Below are positions 53,962-61,657 of a stretch of DNA of 64,000 bases, piece by piece. Position 1 is the stretch's first letter. Every line of letters begins with the position of its first letter. This DNA is from Methylosinus trichosporium OB3b (GTDB lineage Bacteria; Pseudomonadota; Alphaproteobacteria; Rhizobiales; Beijerinckiaceae). The notes beneath the pieces are model-generated. The model did no database searches, had not been told where the DNA came from, and worked only from the letters and a program-made list of their open reading frames with translations. The stretch spans positions 372,001 through 436,000 of the forward strand of contig NZ_CP023737.1 in assembly GCF_002752655.1 (NCBI RefSeq). The letters run 5' to 3'. Both the position numbers and the translations under genes were made by a program.

Positions 53962-56697
53962 CTACTCCTCGGCGACCTCCGCCTCGGCGCCCGTCTCCCC
54001 GATATGCTCGACCGACACCACGCGCTCGCCTTCGGCCGTATCGAACACGATGACGCCCTGCGTGCCGCGGCCGACGATGCGGATGCCCTCGACCGGGCAG
54101 CGGATCAGCTGGCCGCCGTCGGTCACCAGCATGATTTCGGCGCCGCTGCCGACCGGGAATGAGGCCACGAGCTTGCCATTGCGGGCGTTGACCGCCATGG
54201 CGACGATGCCTTTGCCGCCGCGTCCGGTGATGCGATATTCGAAGGACGAGCTGCGCTTGCCATAGCCGTTCTCAGAGACGGTCAGGATGATCTGCTCGGC
54301 CTGCTCCATGTCGCGGAAGCGCGCCTCGCTCAGCTCGATCGACGCCGAGCTTTCCTCGGCTTCGGCCGCTCCCTCTTCCGCGCCATTCTCCTGGGCGCCG
54401 GCGCGCCGCTGCGCCGCTGCGCGCTTCAGATAGGCGGCGCGCTCCTCGCCGCTCGCCTCGAAATGCCGCAGGATCGACAGCGAGATCACCCGATCCTCGG
54501 CGGCGAGGGCGACGCCGCGCACGCCCATGGAGCTGCGGCTCTGGAACACGCGCACATCGGTGACGGGGAAGCGGATGCACTGCCCCTCGCGCGTCGTCAG
54601 CAGCACGTCGTCATTCTCCGAAGCGGTGGCGACGTCGACGATGGCCTCGCCCTCGTCGAGCTTCATGGCGATGATGCCGGAGCGGCGCACATCGGAGAAA
54701 TCGGAGAGCTTGTTGCGGCGCACCGTGCCGCGCGTGGTCGCGAAGATGGCGTCGAGCGTCGCCCAGCTCGATTCGTCCTCCGGCAGCGGCATGATGGTGG
54801 TGATGCGCTCATTCTGCTCGAGCGGCAGAAGATTGACCAGCGCCTTGCCGCGCGCCTGCGGCGCCGCCAGAGGCAGGCGCCACACTTTCTCTTTATAAGC
54901 GCGGCCGAGCGAGGAGAAGAACAGCACCGGCGTATGCGTCGAGGCGACGAACAGGCGGTGGACGAAATCCTCCTCCTTCGTCTGCATGCCGGAGCGGCCC
55001 TTGCCGCCGCGCCGTTGCGCGCGATAGGTCGAGAGCGGCACGCGCTTGATATAGCCGGCGTGCGAGACGGTGACGACCATGTCCTCGCGGGCGATGAGGT
55101 CCTCGTCCTCGACATCGCCGTCGCCGTCGACGATCTGCGTGCGGCGAGGCGTCGCATAGGCCGTCTTCACCGCGATCATCTCGTCCTTGACGATGCCGAA
55201 CAGCTTTTCACGCGAGCGCAAAATCTCGAGATATTCGGCAATCTCGGCGGCGAGCTTGTTCAGCGCCTCGGCGATCTCCTCGCGGCCGAGCGCGGTGAGG
55301 CGCTGCAGGCGCAGATCGAGAATGGCGCGAGCCTGCGCCTCGGAGAGACGAATCGTCCCGTCCTCGTGCAACACATGGCGCGGATCGGCGATCAGCGCGA
55401 CCAGCGGCGCCATGTCCTTGGCCGGCCAGAGCCGCTCCATCAGCGCCTCACGCGCCGCAGCGGCGTCGGCCGAGGTGCGGATGAGACGGATCACCTCGTC
55501 GATATTGGCGACGGCGATGGCGAGGCCGACCTGCAGATGCGCCGCGTCGCGCGCTTTATTGAGCCGGAACTTGGTGCGCCGCGTGACCACGCTCTCGCGG
55601 AAGTCGACGAAGGCGACGAGCACGTCCTTCAGCGTCAGCAGCTCGGGCCGCCCGCCGTTGAGCGCGATCATATTGACCGGGAAGCTAGACTGCAGCGCGG
55701 TGTGGCGCCAGAGCTGGTTCAGCACCACATCGGCCACGGCGTCGCGCTTCAGCTCGACGACGATGCGCATGCCGTCGCGGTCGGATTCGTCGCGCAGATC
55801 GGCCACGCCCTCGATCTTCTTCTCGCGGACGAGCTCGGCGATGCGCTCGATCAGCGCCGCCTTGTTCACCTGATAGGGTATCTCGGTGAAGATGATCGCC
55901 TCGCGCTCCTTGCGCAAAGTCTCGATCTCCGCCTTCGCCCGCATGATGATCGAGCCGCGCCCGGTCGAATAGGCGTTGCGAATGCCGCCGCGGCCGAGGA
56001 TCGTCGCCGCGGTCGGGAAGTCCGGGCCGGGCACGATCTCCATCAGCTCGGCGACGCTCATATCGGGCCGGTCGATCAGCGCGATGGCGGCGTCGATCAC
56101 CTCGCCGAGATTATGCGGCGGAATGTTCGTCGCCATGCCGACGGCGATGCCGCCGGCGCCATTGACGAGCAGGTTCGGGAAGCGCGCCGGCAGAACCGTC
56201 GGCTCCATCTCCTTGTCGTCATAGTTGGGCTTGAAGTCGACGGTGCCTTCGTCGAGATCCTCGAGCAGTGCCAGCGCCGGCTTGGCGAGCCGCGACTCGG
56301 TGTAGCGCATGGCCGCCGGCGGGTCGTTGTCGACCGAGCCGAAATTGCCCTGCCCGTCGATCAGCGGCAGCCGCATCGAGAAAGGCTGCGCCATGCGCAC
56401 CAGCGCGTCATAGATCGCGGCGTCGCCATGCGGGTGATACTTACCCATGACGTCGCCGACGATGCGCGCCGATTTCACATAGGGCTTGTCGGGCGTGTGG
56501 CCGTTCTCGTGCATCGAGAACATGATGCGCCGATGCACGGGCTTCAGCCCGTCGCGCACATCGGGCAGCGCGCGGCTCACGATCACGCTCATCGCGTAAT
56601 CGAGATAGCTGCGCTTCATCTCATCGGCGATCGAAACCGGGCGAATGTCGGAGCCGGGCGCAGCCGCTCCAGTCTTCTCTGTGTCGTCGTCGGCCAA
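53962..56697 (-). CDS. gyrA: DNA gyrase subunit A
   Basis: Breakage-reunion subunit of gyrase, 911 aa. Catalytic Tyr is in [11 protein letters not shown] (residue 132 from the chosen start). The quinolone region reads [19 protein letters not shown], with Ala where E. coli has Ser 83 and Asp at the position of Asp 87. The C-terminal beta-pinwheel has the GyrA box RRGGKGRSG (Q-less variant) and later blades. TTG 56697 is proposed as start: GGAG precedes it and LADDDTEK resembles family N-termini; the ATG at 56769 adds 24 unlike residues. An acidic Ala/Glu insert ([21 protein letters not shown]) lies in a pinwheel loop. Confidence 0.95.
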   Translation of the reverse strand: MADDDTEKTGAAAPGSDIRPVSIADEMKRSYLDYAMSVIVSRALPDVRDGLKPVHRRIMFSMHENGHTPDKPYVKSARIVGDVMGKYHPHGDAAIYDALVRMAQPFSMRLPLIDGQGNFGSVDNDPPAAMRYTESRLAKPALALLEDLDEGTVDFKPNYDDKEMEPTVLPARFPNLLVNGAGGIAVGMATNIPPHNLGEVIDAAIALIDRPDMSVAELMEIVPGPDFPTAATILGRGGIRNAYSTGRGSIIMRAKAEIETLRKEREAIIFTEIPYQVNKAALIERIAELVREKKIEGVADLRDESDRDGMRIVVELKRDAVADVVLNQLWRHTALQSSFPVNMIALNGGRPELLTLKDVLVAFVDFRESVVTRRTKFRLNKARDAAHLQVGLAIAVANIDEVIRLIRTSADAAAAREALMERLWPAKDMAPLVALIADPRHVLHEDGTIRLSEAQARAILDLRLQRLTALGREEIAEALNKLAAEIAEYLEILRSREKLFGIVKDEMIAVKTAYATPRRTQIVDGDGDVEDEDLIAREDMVVTVSHAGYIKRVPLSTYRAQRRGGKGRSGMQTKEEDFVHRLFVASTHTPVLFFSSLGRAYKEKVWRLPLAAPQARGKALVNLLPLEQNERITTIMPLPEDESSWATLDAIFATTRGTVRRNKLSDFSDVRRSGIIAMKLDEGEAIVDVATASENDDVLLTTREGQCIRFPVTDVRVFQSRSSMGVRGVALAAEDRVISLSILRHFEASGEERAAYLKRAAAQRRAGAQENGAEEGAAEAEESSASIELSEARFRDMEQAEQIILTVSENGYGKRSSSFEYRITGRGGKGIVAMAVNARNGKLVASFPVGSGAEIMLVTDGGQLIRCPVEGIRIVGRGTQGVIVFDTAEGERVVSVEHIGETGAEAEVAEE

Positions 56698-56978
56698 GGG
56701 GCTCCGCCAATCCGATAGTCGTCGCAAGCGGTCTGCGGCCCGACTCCGGGTCGCAGCGTCACCGCCCATTCGAGAAGGATCGCCGCCTCGTCGCCTCGGG
56801 CGAAAGACGTCGCCGAAGTCGCCCCGGGGAAGATCGGGCGCCCTGTCGGCCGCGCCGTCGAGGCTCGTCGTCGGCGATCTCGCCGCAGTCGAGCGACGCG
56901 CGCGATCAGCGATGATCTATAGGCGATTCTGCCGGCCGGCGCCAGTTTATGACGCCTCGCGCCAGGGCCGGCGAAATG

Positions 56979-58091
56979 TCAGCGCTGGCCGACGGTTTGG
57001 AGCTTGCGGCGGGCGTTCATCACCAGCGCGCGGGCGCCGGGGGAGCCGGGCTCCAGCAGTTCGACGCCGTCCCTGTCCTGATCCCAGCGGCGCGCGTCGG
57101 CCTTGGCCGTCGGCGGCTCCGAGACGACGCCTGGCGCCTCTTCCGGCTGCGGCGCGGAAGCGACCGCCGAGCTCGACCGCGCCCGCAGGGTCGCGGAAAT
57201 CTGCGCCCATTCGGCGACCTTCTCGGCGTCGCGCTCGCGCGCCGACTCGGGTCGGCGCAGATTGCGGAGCCGCGCAATGAGAGCGAGGGCCGCGGGCGCG
57301 CCCTTCTCGCGGATGACGACGAGCAAGACGGCGAGCCGGCCGCGCTTCGCCTCCGCGGGCGGCGGAGCGACGACAGGCGCAGGGGCCGGCGCGGGCCGAC
57401 GCCGCGCCTTCCAGCGGCGCGCCGCGAACAGCCCGCCGATCGCCACAAAGGCGAGCAATAGCGCCCAATCGGTCCAGGAGCCGGAGGACTGCTCCTCCTC
57501 GGGCGGGAGCGCCGGCGGCGGCGGCAATTCGGCCACGGGCGCGGCCTGCTCCGTGGCTTCCGGCGCCGCGGCGGGAGCTGCGACAGAAGGTGCGGCGGCG
57601 GGAGGCGCATCCGCAGCCTCGACGGCGGGCGGCGACGCGGCTTCGACGAGAGGAGCGGCCTCCGCCATGGGCGCCGGCTCCGCTGCAGGGGCGGATTCCG
57701 CCATGGGCGCCGGCTCCGCCATGGGCGGGATCTCACGAACAGCCTGCACAGGCGCCTCTGTCTGCAACGCTCGCTCGGACTGGGGAGCGGTCGGAGCGTC
57801 GACGGCGACAGCCGGCGACGGCTGCGCGGGCGCTTCCGCGGCGACCGGCGTCTCGGCGGGAGCGGGCGGCGCGACGGCGGGCGCGGCCTTCTGGGCGCCG
57901 TGGCGAACCGGCGTCAGCGGCGGCAGCTGCATGATGATGCGGTCATAGTCCTCGCGTCGCGGCGCCGCCATTTCGTCGATGGTCGCCTCGGCCCGCGGCG
58001 CGCGGCGCGCCGGCTGGGCGGCGAGCGGAGCGGCGAAGCCGAACGTCAGAAGGACCATTCCGCTCACGGCGAACGAACGACCAGACCGCAT
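56979..58091 (-). CDS. Ala/Pro-rich envelope protein, function unknown
   Basis: A 370-aa protein. A signal peptide (AVSGMVLLTFGFAAPLAA) precedes about 180 residues of low-complexity Ala/Pro/Glu with near-repeats of PMAEPAPMAESAPAAEPAPM. Then come a membrane helix (WTDWALLLAFVAIGGLFAA) and a basic cytoplasmic tail with RLRNLRRPESARERDAEKVA. The layout suggests a periplasm-spanning stalk tied to the membrane. No family recognised. ATG 58091 chosen from the signal peptide position. Confidence 0.7.
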   Translation of the reverse strand: MRSGRSFAVSGMVLLTFGFAAPLAAQPARRAPRAEATIDEMAAPRREDYDRIIMQLPPLTPVRHGAQKAAPAVAPPAPAETPVAAEAPAQPSPAVAVDAPTAPQSERALQTEAPVQAVREIPPMAEPAPMAESAPAAEPAPMAEAAPLVEAASPPAVEAADAPPAAAPSVAAPAAAPEATEQAAPVAELPPPPALPPEEEQSSGSWTDWALLLAFVAIGGLFAARRWKARRRPAPAPAPVVAPPPAEAKRGRLAVLLVVIREKGAPAALALIARLRNLRRPESARERDAEKVAEWAQISATLRARSSSAVASAPQPEEAPGVVSEPPTAKADARRWDQDRDGVELLEPGSPGARALVMNARRKLQTVGQR

Positions 58092-58264
58092 CGGAAGCTC
58101 CACTCCACAGGCAAAGGACGCCGGCAACTTGACCGGCGGAGCGACAAGAAAAGGTTTATGCGCGGCGCACCGCATCTTGCGATGGTTGACGTTTGCTTAA
58201 TGGGCCGTTCACGGCCCATTCAAGACTGATGCGCGACTATGGGCCGCTTCCTCCGGAGGACATC

Positions 58265-58525
58265 ATGATCAAGATATCGCGCTCTTTTTTTGTCGCGGCG
58301 CTGGCCACGGGAGCGGCGCTGTCGAGCGTCCCGGCGGCGCAGGCCATGCCCGTTGCGCCCGCCCCCGCCGCCTCTGAGCCGCATCCGCTCATGCAGGACG
58401 TCTCCTGGCCCTGCGGCCCGGGCATGCGCCTCAATCGCTGGGGCCGCTGCGCGCCGAAATGGGGCTGGGGCCCGCCGCGGCCGCATCATCCCCCGCATCA
58501 CTGGCGCCGTTATCGCCATTGGTGA
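58265..58525 (+). CDS. small secreted GCG_CRPN-like, His-rich protein
   Basis: An 86-aa protein with a signal peptide (SFFVAALATGAALSSVPAAQA). The short mature part has CGPGMRLNRWGRCAPKWGW, close to the GCGPGxHxxxxGxCRPN motif of small alphaproteobacterial envelope proteins, and ends in a His/Arg/Pro tail (RPHHPPHHWRRYRHW). Two Cys may bond and the His may bind metal. GGAGG lies 6 bases before ATG 58265. Function unknown. Confidence 0.72.
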   Translation: MIKISRSFFVAALATGAALSSVPAAQAMPVAPAPAASEPHPLMQDVSWPCGPGMRLNRWGRCAPKWGWGPPRPHHPPHHWRRYRHW

Positions 58526-58646
58526 CGAAAGCCGAGGGGGAGGACAGAGTCCTCCCCGCCCGCATTCGAGCGCTTGCCGTTCGTGAAGCGCTCCTGTAAG
58601 AGCGGGCCTGCTCGTGGCGACGCCTTCGGCGATCGTCGGCGCATGG

Positions 58647-58720
58647 GGCCTCGTGGCGGAGTGGCTACGCAGAGGACTGCAAATCCTTGTACGGGGGTTC
58701 GATTCCCTCCGAGGCCTCCA
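58647..58720 (+). tRNA. tRNA-Cys (anticodon GCA)
   Basis: 74 bases. Acceptor stem GGCCTCG pairs with CGAGGCC, then T and encoded CCA. The anticodon loop is CTGCAAA with GCA; the T-arm is GGTTCGATTCC. The D-arm GGCGGAGTGGCTACGC is typical of Cys tRNA. Confidence 0.95.
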
Positions 58721-58954
58721 CTCGTTTTCCTGTCCTGCGATTGAATTAGCTTTAGACGCCGCCGCGCGGCGACCGCTTCTTCGCGTCGCGCCGGGCGCCT
58801 GCCTGTAGATTTCCGGAGGTCCCAATCGCCCGCCCAGCGCGCATCATGTCGCGAGCGGCGTTCCGATCCGAATAGCGGCGCGCCGCGCAATCTCTATGAA
58901 ATGCGCGATCCTATTTCAGCACCGGCCGATCGCCCATCGTCGAGGAGACTCGAA

Positions 58955-61561
58955 ATGGCCATTTCGTCGCAAGATACCGGCTCAATCTCATCCATCCTCG
59001 GCGAAGATCCGATCAGCGTCATCACCGACGGCGCGACCGTCACGATCCGCATCGACAGGAGCCTGTTCAAGGCGGCCGCCGATACGCTCGGCCTCGTCAT
59101 GGTCGGGACTGGTCTCGCCATTTCTGCGGACGGCAAGCTCTCCGTCTCTCGAGACATCTTGGATCGGCTCGCGGCTCTGGAGGGCCCCGGCGCAGTCATC
59201 GGCGCGGTCATCGCGAGCTCCGCTCCCGATGCGATCGTCCTCACCCATAATTCTGCGCTCTCCGCCACAGCGCCGGCGCCGAGCGCTTTCACCGTCGCGG
59301 CGAGCGGCGGAGCCGTTGCGGTTTCGAGCGTGTCGATCCTCGGCGCCGCGGTCACCCTCGGCCTGTCGCGCGCCATTGGCGTCGGCGAGACGGTCTCCGT
59401 CTCCTATGCCGTTCCCGAGACGCATCCGTTGTCGACCGTCGCCGGCCTCGTGGTCGCCGCCTTCTCACGCGCCGTGATCAACAATGTCGGGAGCACGCCG
59501 AGCTCCGCCCTCTCGACCGTCGTCACTCCCGATGCGCATCCGAGCACGATCATTCTCACCTATTCGGCGGCGCTCGCCGCCATCGTTCCCGCGACGAGCG
59601 CGTTCACTGTCACGGCGAGCGGCGGCGCGGCGAGCGTCGTCAGCGTCGACGTCTCTGGCAACGCCGTCACCCTCGGCCTCTCTCGCGCGATCGTCCATGG
59701 CGAGACGCTGACGGCCAGCTATGTCGTTCCGCAGACGGGAGCGCTCGCCGACGCGAACGGAATTGCTGTCGCGGCCTTCACCGATCAGCCTGTCACGAAT
59801 GAGGTCGGCGACCCGACGGCGCTTTCGTCGCTGCCGGCCGGCGCAGTCGCGCTGTGGCTCGCCGAGAATTATTCGGCGACGCCGCAGCCGCATATCCCCA
59901 ACTACTACCAATCCAGCGTGCCGGTTTCGCAAAACCTCGTTCGCGGCCTCGACGATCCGGCGTTGCGACCGTCTTTCTGGGGCGGCTCGAGCATCGTCGT
60001 GACCTATAATCAGCCCGGCCCCGACGATTCGACGACGGCGGTCCGCATCGTCGGGACCAACACGACGTCGTGGTATTACGACTACACTCTGTCCACCACG
60101 CTTCCGGCCGGCGAATATACGATCGGCTTCTCCTACAAGCGCGGCGGCGCCGCCGATCAGACGTTCAAAACCGCGTTCGGCCCGACCTCGGAAACGACAT
60201 TCACGGCGACGGACACGTGGCAAACGGCGTCGTTTCAGGTCACTCTCGCCTCGACGTCGGCGAAGCTCATTCTGGCGCAAAATGTCGCGAGCGTCGGGGC
60301 GGATATCCTCATCGACCACATCCGCATCTACGCCGGCGCGACCGATTACGGCGCTGACCATCGCAACGGCGGACATCTGTTGTTCGGCAGAAGCCCGAAC
60401 GACGGCTCGCATATTGTCACGTCGGGCGTTCTCGACCTCAGCTCCGGCGCGGGCTGTCTCGCCGTTTTCGACGAGGACATCGACCTCGCGAGCGCGACGG
60501 TTGTCGCAGTCGGAACCAAGATCGGCGCCGGCAACGGCTCCGGCTATCACGCGATCGTGTCGAAGACGACGAGCTACAGCCAATTCTCGGCGTTCTTCGA
60601 GCGCGAATTGATCGGCGTCTCGAAGCTGAACAACGGGACATATGAGCGTCCATCGCTGGGATATTTCGAAACCTACATCCCCGGCTATCACTTCTGGGCG
60701 CATCGCATATCGTCCCTGTCCGCCGACTTCTTCTTCGACGACTCGCATTTTCAACAGGGAGCCGGCGGCTCGGGAGCGGTTGTCCGCTCGCTGTTCGCCG
60801 GCGCGATCGTGCATTTCGCGCAAGGCGGCGACTATATTTGCAATTTCAAGACGACGGCTATCGGCATTTGGCCGCGCGCGCTTTCGAACGAAGAAATCGC
60901 GACCGCGCGCTCGATCCTCATGGCGCGCGCCGCGAATGTCGGCGCGGCGAGCGGCGCCGGCAATGATCGCTTCCTCGTCGTCGAGGGCGATTCCCTGTCG
61001 CTCCAAGGCCCCGGCGATCAACCGTCGCTGGCTCTCGGCTCATATTGGTATCGGTTCGCGGCGAGCCAAAATCCCAAAAATATCGGTTGGATCGGAGCGA
61101 TCGGAGGATCGACGGTCGCCACTCTCGCCGCGCGCAAGCAAGCGGTGCTGGACGCGATCCCCTCCGCTCTCGGCGCGCGCAAATTCATCTTCTCGAGCTG
61201 GATCGGCGTCAACGGCCTCGCCAATCATCCGGGCGGCGTCACGGGATGGCTCGCAGACTATGCGGCCTATCTCGACGAAATCCGCGCCAGAGGCGCGAAG
61301 GTCGTGGTGCTCACCATCACGCCCTACAGCCTCGCGCGCGGCGGCGCGACATTCGACCCGATCCGGCTCCAGGCGAACGCAGCGCTGCGCGGATGGGTCG
61401 GAACGCATTGCGACGCCATTGTCGACGTCGGAGGCGATGCGACGATCGGCGTGGCGTCCGCGGCGGAAAATACGGCCTACTACTACGACGGCCTACATAT
61501 GACCGATGCGGCTTACGCCATCGTCGAACCCTTGTATCGGGCCGTCGTCAACGCGATCTGA
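58955..61561 (+). CDS. large modular protein: two SwmB-like repeats, beta-sandwich domains, C-terminal SGNH hydrolase
   Basis: An 868-aa protein with no signal peptide. Residues 1-80 are an unknown head. Residues about 85-180 and 185-285 are two copies of an SwmB-type domain (IVLTHNSALSATAPAPSAFT VAASGG-like; repeated VTLGLSRAI and ETLTASYVVP). Residues 350-460 look like a carbohydrate-binding beta-sandwich, and 480-660 like a LamG/concanavalin fold (LSNEEIATARSILMAR ends it). The last 200 residues are an SGNH hydrolase: VVEGDSLSLQG (Ser), IGGSTVATL, GVNGLAN (Asn) and YDGLHMTD (Asp 845, His 848). The layout fits a surface or phage-tail-like polysaccharide esterase. GAGGAG precedes ATG 58955. 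It follows tRNA-Cys. Confidence 0.8.
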   Translation: MAISSQDTGSISSILGEDPISVITDGATVTIRIDRSLFKAAADTLGLVMVGTGLAISADGKLSVSRDILDRLAALEGPGAVIGAVIASSAPDAIVLTHNSALSATAPAPSAFTVAASGGAVAVSSVSILGAAVTLGLSRAIGVGETVSVSYAVPETHPLSTVAGLVVAAFSRAVINNVGSTPSSALSTVVTPDAHPSTIILTYSAALAAIVPATSAFTVTASGGAASVVSVDVSGNAVTLGLSRAIVHGETLTASYVVPQTGALADANGIAVAAFTDQPVTNEVGDPTALSSLPAGAVALWLAENYSATPQPHIPNYYQSSVPVSQNLVRGLDDPALRPSFWGGSSIVVTYNQPGPDDSTTAVRIVGTNTTSWYYDYTLSTTLPAGEYTIGFSYKRGGAADQTFKTAFGPTSETTFTATDTWQTASFQVTLASTSAKLILAQNVASVGADILIDHIRIYAGATDYGADHRNGGHLLFGRSPNDGSHIVTSGVLDLSSGAGCLAVFDEDIDLASATVVAVGTKIGAGNGSGYHAIVSKTTSYSQFSAFFERELIGVSKLNNGTYERPSLGYFETYIPGYHFWAHRISSLSADFFFDDSHFQQGAGGSGAVVRSLFAGAIVHFAQGGDYICNFKTTAIGIWPRALSNEEIATARSILMARAANVGAASGAGNDRFLVVEGDSLSLQGPGDQPSLALGSYWYRFAASQNPKNIGWIGAIGGSTVATLAARKQAVLDAIPSALGARKFIFSSWIGVNGLANHPGGVTGWLADYAAYLDEIRARGAKVVVLTITPYSLARGGATFDPIRLQANAALRGWVGTHCDAIVDVGGDATIGVASAAENTAYYYDGLHMTDAAYAIVEPLYRAVVNAI

Positions 61562-61657
61562 TAACACGTCGCGATCGGCCGATCGGCGAGGACGTTGCCT
61601 TCGCGGACGACGCGCGTCAAAATGGCGTTCGTCCGTCCTGCGCACCAATGCTTCGCC

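Noticed and set aside
54463..56718. 751-aa plus-strand ORF opposite gyrA
   Set aside because: Antisense shadow; gyrA motifs are complete on the minus strand.
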